A DNA stretch of 64,000 nucleotides. Source: Pseudomonas putida (GTDB lineage Bacteria > Pseudomonadota > Gammaproteobacteria > Pseudomonadales > Pseudomonadaceae). The notes beneath the pieces were generated by a model. It worked only from the letters and a program-made list of their open reading frames with translations, did not search any database and was not told where the DNA came from. Shown in pieces: positions 37,702 through 45,424 of the stretch (position 1 is its first letter; every line of letters starts with the position of its first letter). Made by a program: the position numbers and the translations under genes. Where the stretch lies: contig NZ_CP029693.1 of the NCBI RefSeq assembly GCF_003228315.1, positions 372,001-436,000 of the forward strand, given 5' to 3'.

Positions 37702-38319
37702 TTAGCGGGCGGGCACCCGCCACAAATACCACGAAGCCACCGTCCGATACGGACTCCACGCCCGCCCGATCTCGATCATCTGCTTGCGCGTCGGCTGCAC
37801 CTCAAGGCCCTTCAGGCGCCGATACCCTTCGCGTACCCCAAAATCATCGGCGGGCAGGATGTCTGGCCGCTCGAGGCTGTAGATCAACAGCATCTCCACG
37901 GTCCAGCGCCCCACACCGCGCAGGGTGATCAGGCGTTCGATCAGCGCCTCGTCATCCATGGCCCGGGCAGTGGCGTAATCCGGTACGACGCCGTCCAGTG
38001 TTGCCTGGGCAATGCCCTGAATGGTCGCGATCTTGCTCGCGGAAAAGCCGCATCCGCGCATTTGATCGAAGCCGGTGGCAACAACCTGTTCCGGCCTGGG
38101 AAACGATACCGACGGGAACAGCGCCAGCAAGCGCCCGAGGATCGCATCGCCGGCCCTGGCGTGCAGTTGCTGGTAGGCAATCGCCCGCACCAGCGACTCA
38201 TACGGATCGCGCGCGGCGTGGGGTTGGTGCAGGCAGGGGCCGATGGCGTCGATGTGGCGACGCCAGTCGTCATCCAGCGAGGCCAACCATTGCGTGGCGG
38301 ACCGGTAGGGATCAGGCAT
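37702..38319 (-). CDS. DNA-3-methyladenine glycosylase II, short AlkA-like form
   Basis: A 205-residue helix-hairpin-helix glycosylase that removes alkylated purines from DNA. The HhH motif LRGVGRWTVEMLLI and the catalytic Asp in LPADDFGVREGYRRL are present. E. coli AlkA has an extra N-terminal beta domain; this protein lacks it, as do many short bacterial members. AAGGAAG precedes the start at 38319. It lies 35 bp downstream of ada in the same direction, forming an alkylation-repair operon likely induced by methylated Ada. Confidence 0.9.
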   Translation of the reverse strand: MPDPYRSATQWLASLDDDWRRHIDAIGPCLHQPHAARDPYESLVRAIAYQQLHARAGDAILGRLLALFPSVSFPRPEQVVATGFDQMRGCGFSASKIATIQGIAQATLDGVVPDYATARAMDDEALIERLITLRGVGRWTVEMLLIYSLERPDILPADDFGVREGYRRLKGLEVQPTRKQMIEIGRAWSPYRTVASWYLWRVPAR

Positions 38320-38354
38320 GAAGCTTCCTTGGGGCTGCCCAGTGCAGCCGGTGG

Positions 38355-39437
38355 TCAAAAGGCCAGTTGCTCGGTGAATTGCACCGCCGCGTTTTCCAGT
38401 CGCAGCAGAAATGCCTTGCGCGGTTCGCCTCCAGCGTAGCCCGTCAGCGAACCGTCGGCACCGATCACGCGGTGGCAGGGCACCACAATCGAGAGGCGGT
38501 TGTGACCGTTGGCCAGGCCCACGGCGCGGCTGGCGCCGGGTTTGCCCAGCAGGTGGGCGATGGCGCCATAGGTAGTCGTCTGGCCGTAGGGGATTTTCGC
38601 CAGCTCGGCCCAGACCTGACGGGAGAACTCGCTGCCGGGCATGTGCAGGGCAACACTGAACTCGGTGCGTTTGCCGGCAAAGTACTCGGCCAGTTGGTGC
38701 TCGATCTGCTGCAAATGCGCGTTATGCCCCGGCGCCACCGCGTAACCGAAGCGGTTTTGCAGGGCCTCGACTTCTCCGGTGAGGGACGATTGATCGAGAA
38801 ACTCCAGCAGCACCAGGCCGCGCCGTTCGGCCATGGCGATCATCGGGCCCAGCGGTGTGGTCAGCCGGGTGAACAGCAGCGGTTCACTGTTGGCGGCGCG
38901 GCCCGGGGTGATGTGGAAAGACTTTTGAAAGGCATCGCGAAAACCGCTCAGGGATTCGTAACCCGAATCGAAAGCGGCGCTGTCGATGGAGTCGCCTTGC
39001 TTGATCCCACCCAAGGCCATACCCAGGCGCCGGGTGCGCAGCCAGGCATGGAAGGTCATGCCGAAATGCTGCTTGAACCAGCGCCGCAACTTCAGTGGCT
39101 CGATACCCTCGGCCAGCAGCTGCGCGTCAGTCCAGCGTCGCTCGGAGTCGGCGTCCACCTGGGTGAGCAGCCGCTGCACCCACGACGGCGCAACGGCAGC
39201 AGCGCCCATAGGCTTGCAGCGCAGACAGGCACGATAACCCGCCGCCAGGCACTGGTCGGCATGGGCGAAGAACTCGACGTTCTCCGGTTTCGGGCTGCGA
39301 GCGGTGCAACCGGGACGGCAGAAAATCCCGGTGGTCTTGACCGCGGTAAAGAACACCCCCTCGTAGGAGGTGTCTCGGTCGAGCATGGCGCGAACCATCT
39401 CGGCGCGGGGTGGGAGTAGCGTGTCTTGTAGGTTCAT
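38355..39437 (-). CDS. ada: Ada: O6-alkylguanine-DNA alkyltransferase and transcriptional activator
   Basis: A 360-residue two-part protein. The N-terminal zinc domain has Cys40 (the phosphotriester acceptor) with Cys44, Cys71 and Cys74 (GIFCRPGCTARSP and CLRCKP). An AraC helix-turn-helix follows (about 95-180, with AFDSGYESLSGFRDAFQKSF). The C-terminal suicide methyltransferase has Cys321 in VVPCHRVIGADG. All key residues of both functions are present, so it should act as sensor, activator and repair protein. The start at 39437 (MNLQDTLL) drops 37 upstream codons. The AlkA-like gene follows. Confidence 0.94.
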   Translation of the reverse strand: MNLQDTLLPPRAEMVRAMLDRDTSYEGVFFTAVKTTGIFCRPGCTARSPKPENVEFFAHADQCLAAGYRACLRCKPMGAAAVAPSWVQRLLTQVDADSERRWTDAQLLAEGIEPLKLRRWFKQHFGMTFHAWLRTRRLGMALGGIKQGDSIDSAAFDSGYESLSGFRDAFQKSFHITPGRAANSEPLLFTRLTTPLGPMIAMAERRGLVLLEFLDQSSLTGEVEALQNRFGYAVAPGHNAHLQQIEHQLAEYFAGKRTEFSVALHMPGSEFSRQVWAELAKIPYGQTTTYGAIAHLLGKPGASRAVGLANGHNRLSIVVPCHRVIGADGSLTGYAGGEPRKAFLLRLENAAVQFTEQLAF

Positions 39438-39516
39438 GGGCGCAGCATAGAACGGGGCAGGGTGCGCCTCCACCGGAAAATCGACAGGGAATTTCCTTGC
39501 TGACAACCATTCCCCT

Positions 39517-39614
39517 GTAGGAGCGAGCCTGCTCGCGATGGACGTCAACGATAACGCGCCCTATCTGAAAGTTCGCGGTGTCCAGACGTTTTTCGCGAGC
39601 AGGCTCGCTCCTAC
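39517..39614. repeat. REP doublet 18 (family A, 52-nt loop)
   Basis: Loop GGACGTCAACGATAACGCGC..., which keeps the left half of the loop consensus but has lost the GACACCCC segment. Confidence 0.95.
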
Positions 39615-39629
39615 AGGGGATCTGGGGGC

Positions 39630-40250
39630 TCAGGTGCGGCGTGCCATCAGCAGCACCGACGCAGCGGCCGACAACAGACCCGCACAGCAGCGATTGAACA
39701 TCCGCTTGCCAGACGGCTTGGCGAACCAGCGGCGCATGTGCAGGCCCATGTAGGCGTAGGCCGCGATCGCGATCCACTCCAGCACCAGGAACAGTGCGCC
39801 GAGCACCGCGAACTGCGGGGTGATTGCGCGGGTCGAGTCGACGAATTGCGGCAGGAACGCGGTGAAGATCAGGATGGCCTTGGGGTTGCCGGCCGCCACC
39901 AGAAACTCTTGTCGCGCCAGCGCCAGCATGCCCACCGGCGCGCCGGTCACGACGGTTTCCACGCCGGGATCGGCACGCCACAGTTGCCAGGCGAGATAGA
40001 ACAGATAAGCCGCGCCGACGATCTTGATCCCGTAGAACAACAGCTCCGAGGTTTGCAGGACCACCGCCAGGCCCGCGGAGGCGAGGGCGATCATCCCCGC
40101 GAACGCCAGCAGGCGGCCGACCCCGGCCAGGCACGCGGTACGGTAGCCGTAGCGGGTCGAATTGCTGACTGACAGCAGGTTGTTCGGGCCGGGCGCCATG
40201 TTCAGGGCGAAGCAGGCCGGAAGGAAAAGTGTGAGGGTGGCGAGGTCCAT
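39630..40250 (-). CDS. LysE-family exporter (RhtB type)
   Basis: A 206-residue inner-membrane protein with six hydrophobic helices. The family hallmark MAPGPNNLLSVSNSTRYG, in helix 1 and the loop after it, is present, and NPKAILIFTAFLPQF marks the fourth helix region. LysE/RhtB proteins export amino acids such as homoserine, threonine or lysine. The start at 40250 (MDLATLTLF) is set by similarity. It is in the same direction as the EamA transporter 91 bp upstream. The exported compound is unknown. Confidence 0.87.
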   Translation of the reverse strand: MDLATLTLFLPACFALNMAPGPNNLLSVSNSTRYGYRTACLAGVGRLLAFAGMIALASAGLAVVLQTSELLFYGIKIVGAAYLFYLAWQLWRADPGVETVVTGAPVGMLALARQEFLVAAGNPKAILIFTAFLPQFVDSTRAITPQFAVLGALFLVLEWIAIAAYAYMGLHMRRWFAKPSGKRMFNRCCAGLLSAAASVLLMARRT

Positions 40251-40340
40251 GGGCGGGCTCCTGTACAAGAGCCCGGATTTTCGCACGACACCCTGCTGTG
40301 TCGACCCATACAGTCGTGCAGGCAAGCGCCATAGCAGTGC

Positions 40341-41237
40341 CTAGCGAGCGAACTTCTTCGCCCCGGCCACGCACAGAATCACCGCCACGGTCACCCCGAG
40401 CATGCCGATGCTCACGTGCTCGTGCAGCAGGGTGGCCGCCAGTGCCAGACCGAAAAACGGTTGCAGCAACTGCAACTGGCCGACGGCAGCGATCCCGCCC
40501 TGAGCCAGCCCGCGATACCAGAACACAAAGCCGATCAGCATGCTGAACAGCGATACGTAGCCCAGGCTGAACCAGGCGGGTGTGCTGATGCCGCTGAACG
40601 AAATTGGCATCCGCCACCAGGTCAGGGCCGCCATCACCGGCAGCGCCAGTACCAGCGCCCAGCAAATCACCTGCCAGCCACCCAGGCTGCGCGACAGCTT
40701 CGCGCCTTCGGCATAGCCCAGGCCGCAGGCGAGGATCGCCAGCAGCATCAGGATGTCGCCCTGGGGCGAGGCGGTCAGGCCCTGGGCGATGGCGAAACCG
40801 ACCACCAGCAGGCTGCCCAGCACCGAGAAGAACCAGAACACCGGCCGGGGACGTTCACCACCCCTCAGCACCCCGAACGCAGCAGTCGCCAGCGGCAGCA
40901 GGCCGACAAAGACGATGGAGTGTGCGGACGTTACGTATTGCAGCGCCAGGGCAGTCAACAGCGGAAAGCCCACCACCACACCCAGGGCCACGATCATCAG
41001 CGGGACCAGCTGATTGCGCGCCGGACGTTTTTCCCGGAACAACAGCAACAGACTCAGCGCGAGCAGGGCCGCGATGGTCGCGCGCGCCACCGTGAGAAAT
41101 ACCGGATCGAACTCCAGCACGGCCACCCGGGTAGCAGGCAATGAGCCGCTGAAAATCACCACGCCGATCAGGCCATTGATCCAGCCGCTGGCGCCGTTTT
41201 CCAGTGTCCGGTTTTGCAGGGTCGAGGTCCGTTCCAT
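40341..41237 (-). CDS. DMT-family (EamA) transporter
   Basis: A 298-residue membrane protein with ten helices in two EamA repeats (about 15-145 and 160-290; GVVIFSGSLPATRVAVLEFD in the first, LLQPFFGLALAATLLHEHV in the second). EamA carriers export amino acids or other metabolites. It is divergent from the MocR-type regulator at 41327, with an 89-bp shared promoter region that contains repeated GATACA boxes, so the regulator most likely controls it. MocR regulators use PLP and amino compounds as signals, which fits an amino-compound exporter. Confidence 0.87.
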   Translation of the reverse strand: MERTSTLQNRTLENGASGWINGLIGVVIFSGSLPATRVAVLEFDPVFLTVARATIAALLALSLLLLFREKRPARNQLVPLMIVALGVVVGFPLLTALALQYVTSAHSIVFVGLLPLATAAFGVLRGGERPRPVFWFFSVLGSLLVVGFAIAQGLTASPQGDILMLLAILACGLGYAEGAKLSRSLGGWQVICWALVLALPVMAALTWWRMPISFSGISTPAWFSLGYVSLFSMLIGFVFWYRGLAQGGIAAVGQLQLLQPFFGLALAATLLHEHVSIGMLGVTVAVILCVAGAKKFAR

Positions 41238-41285
41238 TTCGCTCACGCTCGTTGATGGGTTGCATGAAACCCATGCTATGGCTGA

Positions 41286-41319
41286 GTATCGATACAATCA
41301 AAAAATTGTCATGGATACA
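41286..41319. promoter_or_regulatory. GATACA repeats in the EamA/MocR promoter region
   Basis: A palindrome GTATCGATAC (41286-41295) provides the first GATACA (41291-41296), and a direct copy stands at 41314-41319, 23 bp further. Aligned 12-bp windows agree at 10 positions (AT[CG]GATACA[AT]T). MocR-family proteins such as GabR bind paired direct repeats, so this is a good operator candidate. Confidence 0.55.
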
Positions 41320-41326
41320 TTTCGAC

Positions 41327-42658
41327 ATGCCCAGGTCTCGCTACAAATCATTGGTGGATGCCTTCGCTGCTGACATTCGTTCAGGCCAATTGCCGCCGGG
41401 CACACGCCTGCCGACTCACCGTCAACTGGCCACGGAGCACGGTCTGGCGCTGGTGACTGCCAGCCGGGTGTATGCGGAGCTTGAGAGCATGGGCCTGATC
41501 AGCGGCGAGACCGGACGCGGGACTTTTGTTCGGGAGACCTCGCTGCCGCCCGGTCAGGGCATCTCTCAGTCGGTGGTGGCGGCAGGGATGATTGATCTGA
41601 ACTTCAACTACCCGTCGCTGCCCGGCCAGGCTGACCTGTTGCGCAGTGCCCTGCGTCAGCTCGCGCTGTCCGGCGACCTGGAATCTCTTCTGCGTTATCA
41701 ACCCCACGCCGGGCGTATGCATGAGCGGATGTCGGTCGCCCGGCATCTGCAGGCACGCGGTCTCAGGGTGCCGGCCGAGCAGGTGTTGATCGTCAGCGGC
41801 GCCCAGCATGGTCTGGCTGTGGTGATGATGACGCTGCTCAAGCCCGGCGATGTGATCGCCGCCGACGCCTTGACCTATCCGGGGTTCAAGACCCTGGCCG
41901 AAACCCTGCACCTTGAAATCCTGCCCATCCCGGTTACTGAGCGGGGGCCGGATCTGCCGGCCCTGGAAAAGCTCTGCCGCAGCCGCCCGGTGCGGGCCAT
42001 CTACACAATGCCGACCCTGCAAAACCCCCTGGGCTGGGTGTTGGACGCCGAACAGCGCGAACGCCTGGTGGCGATTGCCCGCCAGCATGACCTGACGATC
42101 ATCGAGGACGCCGCCTATGCGTTTCTCGCCGACAACCCGCCACCACCTCTGGCGGACATGGCGCCGGAGCGGACGGTGTACGTGAGCGGCTTATCGAAGA
42201 ACATCGCCACCGGATTGCGCGTCGGTTTCATAGCCGCGCCCGCACATTGGGTCGCGGGGTTCGAGCGCACGATCATGGCCACCACCTGGAACACCCCCGG
42301 CGTGATGACGGCCATTGCCACCACCTGGCTGGACGACGGCACGGTGATCAGGCTGGAGGCACAGAAGCGCGATGACGCTCAAGCCCGACAAGCGTTGGCC
42401 CGCGAGGTGCTGGCGGGGCTGAGGATCATCAGCCACCCGACCTCGTACTTCATCTGGCTGCCGCTGACCGACGATGCCCGCGCCGACCAGATCGCCATGG
42501 CATTGATGCGTGAACAGGTCTCGGTGTCGCCCGCCGAACCTTTTGCGATCACCCCTCATGTGCCCCGCGCGATCCGGCTGGCGCTGGGCTCGGTGGACAT
42601 GGACTCGCTGCGCCAGGCGCTGGTGAAAGTGAAGAGGGTGGTGGGTTACTACCAGTAG
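41327..42658 (+). CDS. MocR-family regulator (GntR HTH + aminotransferase-like domain)
   Basis: A 443-residue PLP-dependent regulator. The winged helix (about 1-70) reads YKSLVDAFAADIRSGQLPPG, then HRQLATEHGLALVTASRVY. The fold-type I aminotransferase part (about 90-440) includes SGAQHGLAVVMMTLLKPGD, MPTLQNPLGWV and IIEDAAYAFL. The PLP lysine is Lys291 in VSGLSKNIATGLRVG. All PLP contacts look intact. The start at 41327 follows similarity; the frame is open earlier but overlaps the divergent gene. It probably regulates the adjacent EamA exporter and itself through the GATACA repeats. Confidence 0.9.
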   Translation: MPRSRYKSLVDAFAADIRSGQLPPGTRLPTHRQLATEHGLALVTASRVYAELESMGLISGETGRGTFVRETSLPPGQGISQSVVAAGMIDLNFNYPSLPGQADLLRSALRQLALSGDLESLLRYQPHAGRMHERMSVARHLQARGLRVPAEQVLIVSGAQHGLAVVMMTLLKPGDVIAADALTYPGFKTLAETLHLEILPIPVTERGPDLPALEKLCRSRPVRAIYTMPTLQNPLGWVLDAEQRERLVAIARQHDLTIIEDAAYAFLADNPPPPLADMAPERTVYVSGLSKNIATGLRVGFIAAPAHWVAGFERTIMATTWNTPGVMTAIATTWLDDGTVIRLEAQKRDDAQARQALAREVLAGLRIISHPTSYFIWLPLTDDARADQIAMALMREQVSVSPAEPFAITPHVPRAIRLALGSVDMDSLRQALVKVKRVVGYYQ

Positions 42659-42747
42659 CGCAAAGGCCAGGGCAGTTTTCTTCAATACGCCAGTCACGGG
42701 CCTCTTTACCTTGAGGCCTGGTTCAACTGACAGGAAGAAGGTGTGCA

Positions 42748-43332
42748 ATGAGTCTGATGATGTCCATGGCGGCGTTTGCGCTGGCCGCTTCAATCACTCC
42801 TGGGCCGGTGAATATCGTGGCGTTGAGCTCGGGGGCGCGGTTCGGCTTTCGCGCCAGTCAGCGCCATGTGGCCGGGGCGACCCTGGGCTTCGTGCTGTTG
42901 CTGGTGTTGATGGGCCTGGGGCTGCACGAGCTATTGCAGGTCTGGCCGGCGATGACTCAAGTGGTGCAGTGGGCCGGTGTCGCGTTCCTGCTGTACATGG
43001 CGTTCAAGCTGGCGGCGGACAACGGGCAGCTTGAAGCGAAAGACGCGAGCCGCGCGCCATCGATGCTCTACGGCGCGGTCATGCAATGGCTCAACCCCAA
43101 GGCCTGGCTGGCCTGCGTCGCCGGCATGGGTGCCTTCGTGGCCGATGGCGAAGCGCGACTGGTGTGGCAGTTTGCGGCGGTGTATTTGGTGATCTGCTAT
43201 GTGTCGGTCGGTTGCTGGGCGTATGCCGGGACGTTTTTGCGCAGTTATCTGAACAATCCGGCGGGGATGCGTTTGTTCAATCGGGTGATGGCGATGTTGT
43301 TGGCGGTGAGTGCCATTTATCTGATCCTGTAG
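42748..43332 (+). CDS. LysE-family exporter
   Basis: A 194-residue membrane protein with six helices and the family motif ITPGPVNIVALSSGARFG; WLNPKAWLACVAGMGAF marks the fourth helix. AGGAAG precedes the start. It is 89 bp downstream of the MocR gene in the same direction. The AraC gene at 43439 faces it and could be its regulator. Its stop codon TAG (43330-43332) is supplied by the first bases of a REP unit. The substrate is unknown. Confidence 0.87.
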   Translation: MSLMMSMAAFALAASITPGPVNIVALSSGARFGFRASQRHVAGATLGFVLLLVLMGLGLHELLQVWPAMTQVVQWAGVAFLLYMAFKLAADNGQLEAKDASRAPSMLYGAVMQWLNPKAWLACVAGMGAFVADGEARLVWQFAAVYLVICYVSVGCWAYAGTFLRSYLNNPAGMRLFNRVMAMLLAVSAIYLIL

Positions 43333-43426
43333 GAGCGAGCATGCTCGCGAAAAACCAAAGGTCACCGCTGGGTACCTGATTTCACGCGTTATCGTTCGCG
43401 ACCATCGCGAGCGTGCTCGCTCCTAC
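43329..43426. repeat. REP doublet 19 (family A, 52-nt loop), overlapping a stop codon
   Basis: A pair with GCATGC and GCGTGC centres. The GTAG that begins the left unit contains the stop codon of the LysE-family gene. The loop is in the inverted orientation (GCGTTATCGTTCGCGACC). Confidence 0.95.
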
Positions 43427-43438
43427 AGGGGGGAGCAC

Positions 43439-44272
43439 TCAACCGCGATACTGCCCCGGCGTGGCGGCCAGATGCTGCTTGAACGCCCTTTGAAAGTGCG
43501 CCTGATCGGCAAACCCCGCTTCCAGCGCCACGTCGGCGATCAGCTTGCCGTTGCGCAATTGATCACGGGCGAACTGGATGCGCTGGTTGATCACGAAGGC
43601 GTGGGGCGTCATGCCGTAGTGCTGCTTGAAGGCGCGGATCAGGTAGGACGGCGACAATTGCGCAGCCGCGCAAATGTCCTCGAGCTTGAGCATTTGCGTA
43701 CAGTGTTCGCGGATGAAATCGGCGGCGCGTTCCAGCTTGAAGTTGGGTTCGCGCAACGCCGAATCGACCGGGTTCAGGCGCCACTGCACTTCGCTGAAAA
43801 ACTCCACCGCCGCGCTCTGCTTGCGCAGGATGTCCTGCTGCGGATCGACCAGTACCTGATACAAGGCGTTCAACCCCTCGAACAGATTGGCGTCCTGCGT
43901 ATGGGTGACGGCAAAGCGGCGAAACGCCAGGTCGTCACTGAAACCCAGCTGATGCTGCAAGTCAGTGAGCCACGGTGTTTCGACATACAGCATCAGGTAC
44001 GACCAGGGCTGGTCATCGATCGGGTTGCAGGCATGGACGTCGCCGGGATTCATCAGCACCACGGTGCCTGCACTGACCTCGAACTGCGATTGCTCGTGGA
44101 CATAGGTGCTGCGCCCGGCGGTGATTGCACCGATGGAAAAGTGCGCATGGGCATGCCGTGTGTAACAAACCTCGCGACCATCGGCGATGGAGCGTGCCTC
44201 GATGAAGGGCAGGGCGTCATCGCGCCAGAAGCGCGGGGCCTTGTCGGTGTCCTTGAGCGGTGAGCGCGTCAT
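43439..44272 (-). CDS. AraC-family transcriptional regulator
   Basis: A 277-residue regulator. A cupin-type ligand domain (about 20-140; RHAHAHFSIGAITAG and LMNPGDVHACNP) precedes two AraC helix-turn-helix units (about 180-275; LEDICAAAQLSPSYLIRAFK and IADVALEAGFADQAHFQRAF). This architecture occurs in regulators of amino acid exporters and sugar genes. It converges on the LysE-family gene across a REP doublet. The ligand is unknown. The PhnB-like gene upstream is in the same direction, 33 bp away, and may share its transcript. Confidence 0.88.
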   Translation of the reverse strand: MTRSPLKDTDKAPRFWRDDALPFIEARSIADGREVCYTRHAHAHFSIGAITAGRSTYVHEQSQFEVSAGTVVLMNPGDVHACNPIDDQPWSYLMLYVETPWLTDLQHQLGFSDDLAFRRFAVTHTQDANLFEGLNALYQVLVDPQQDILRKQSAAVEFFSEVQWRLNPVDSALREPNFKLERAADFIREHCTQMLKLEDICAAAQLSPSYLIRAFKQHYGMTPHAFVINQRIQFARDQLRNGKLIADVALEAGFADQAHFQRAFKQHLAATPGQYRG

Positions 44273-44305
44273 GGTCGGTCCCTGGAAAATCAGCCCCGCA
44301 GTGTA

Positions 44306-44809
44306 TTAGCTCTCGCCGTTAAAGGCTCGTTTCAACTCGGCGATATCGAGTTTTTTCATCTGCATCATCGCGGCCATGGCGCGCTGGGACTTGGTCGTGT
44401 CGGGATCCTTGAGCATGTCCATCATCGCCACGGGCACGATCTGCCAGGACACGCCGAACTTGTCCTTGAGCCAGCCGCACTGCTGCGCCTCCACTGGCCC
44501 GCCCGCGGACAGCCGGCCCCAGAAGTGATCGACTTCTTCCTGGGTCTGGCAGTTGACCTGGAAGGAGATCGCTTCGCTGAAGGTGAAGTTCGGGCCACCG
44601 TTGAGCCCGGTGAATGTCTGGCCGTCGAGTTCAAAACTGACCGTCAGCACCGAGCCTTCCGGATGCCCGTGGACCTCCTGGCCGGCCTTGCCGTAGTGAG
44701 TGATGGCGGTGATTTTTGAATGATCGAAGATTGCGCAATAGAACTTTGCGGCCTCTTCGGCCTGGCCGTTGAACCACAGGCAAGGCGTCAGTTTTTGAAC
44801 ATGTAGCAT
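44306..44809 (-). CDS. VOC-superfamily protein, PhnB-like
   Basis: A 167-residue protein of the glyoxalase/dioxygenase fold (betaalphabetabetabeta repeats), often annotated as 3-demethylubiquinone-9 3-methyltransferase-like. Characteristic stretches are TPCLWFNGQAEEAAKFYCAI, LNGGPNFTFSEAISFQV and GWLKDKFGVSWQIVP. The name of the family is historical; no methyltransferase motif is visible. The metal ligands of true glyoxalases are incomplete. Role unknown. Confidence 0.82.
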   Translation of the reverse strand: MLHVQKLTPCLWFNGQAEEAAKFYCAIFDHSKITAITHYGKAGQEVHGHPEGSVLTVSFELDGQTFTGLNGGPNFTFSEAISFQVNCQTQEEVDHFWGRLSAGGPVEAQQCGWLKDKFGVSWQIVPVAMMDMLKDPDTTKSQRAMAAMMQMKKLDIAELKRAFNGES

Positions 44810-44917
44810 GGCGGGTCTCCCTGGCAGGTTTTTGCATGCTGGACTATCAGCGTAGTCAGCCGCCGGGGGTATGGCTGTGCCATAGATCGAGAAATGCGCA
44901 AAAAACGGCTCCTTGCC

Positions 44918-45009
44918 GCGAGCCTGCTCGCGATGGTCTCAAGAGCGCCAAGGGGTGTCAGGCAGCCAGCGTCATCGTTAACGACCATCGCGAGCAGGCT
45001 CGCTCCTAC
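44918..45009. repeat. REP doublet 20 (family A, 52-nt loop, left unit truncated)
   Basis: The left unit retains only GCGAGCCTGCTCGCGAT. The loop is still exactly 52 nt and of the conserved class, inverted (GCGTCATCGTTAACGACC). Confidence 0.9.
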
Positions 45010-45021
45010 AGGGTTGGTGTA

Positions 45022-45078
45022 GTCATGATGACTCATTATGGAGTCAAATAGACTTATTCGCAAAAGAGTCGTTTTGAC
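45022..45078 (+). promoter_or_regulatory. Three NorR/FhpR-like enhancer sites (GT-N7-AC)
   Basis: GTCATGATGAC (45022-45032), GTCAAATAGAC (45043-45053) and GTCGTTTTGAC (45068-45078) all fit GT-N7-AC, and all are GTC-N5-GAC. Centres are 21 and 25 bp apart. The first is a perfect palindrome (AGTCATGATGACT). NorR of E. coli binds three such sites upstream of a sigma-54 promoter. The NorR-type protein itself is not in this window. Confidence 0.65.
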
Positions 45079-45119
45079 ATGAGTTGGCGCAAGCGCTTGA
45101 TTCATAGGGTCTGAATATC

Positions 45120-45135
45120 TGGCACGGGACTTGAT
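45120..45135 (+). promoter_or_regulatory. Sigma-54-like -24/-12 promoter of ppyR-nnrS
   Basis: TGGCACGGGACTTGAT matches TGGCACG-N4-TTGCW except for A in place of the C of the -12 GC. The expected start (about 45146) leaves a 30-nt leader with the AGGAG ribosome site. The enhancer sites lie about 70-120 bp upstream of that start, the usual range. Confidence 0.6.
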
Positions 45136-45175
45136 ACATGCCAAGTACTACTGAACTGCTACAGGAGTACGGAAA

Positions 45176-45424
45176 ATGTTCCATTTCTTCAGCAATGCTC
45201 AGAACGTACTGCAACTGTCCAGCCGTGTACTCGGCGTCGGCCTGGCGATGCTGCTGGCGGGGATCTACGGCGCTTACCTCTACGACGGTCACTTGTCGAT
45301 CCTGGCCCTGGTGTCGCTGCACGCCATGACCATCGTCGGGCCCACCCTGCTGAAAATCGGCTACGTCATGCGCCTGCTGTCCCAGCACCGCTTGAGCAAG
45401 CCACTGGCAAAGGCGCTGGTCTGA
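45176..45424 (+). CDS. ppyR: Small inner-membrane protein, PpyR-like
   Basis: An 82-residue protein with two hydrophobic helices (about 15-38 and 42-62) and a short basic tail. In P. aeruginosa the equivalent gene is ppyR, just before the nnrS-family gene, and was reported to influence psl and pyoverdine genes; a direct sensor role has not been shown by sequence. AGGAG precedes the ATG. The stop overlaps the nnrS start by 1 bp (TGATG), so the two are co-translated. The upstream NorR-type sites point to induction by nitric oxide. Confidence 0.8.
   Translation: MFHFFSNAQNVLQLSSRVLGVGLAMLLAGIYGAYLYDGHLSILALVSLHAMTIVGPTLLKIGYVMRLLSQHRLSKPLAKALV

Larger units (their letters stand above)
44810..45175. 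other. 366-bp gap between the PhnB-like gene and ppyR
   Basis: A divergent region. From left to right it holds the promoter side of the PhnB-like gene, truncated REP doublet 20, the three GT-N7-AC sites and the -24/-12 promoter. Nothing else was seen. Confidence 0.7.

Noticed and set aside
45131..45144. ANR/FNR box TTGATACATGCCAA before ppyR
   Set aside because: Only 8 of 10 fixed positions fit and the centre is too close to the start codon; it overlaps the better -24/-12 promoter.
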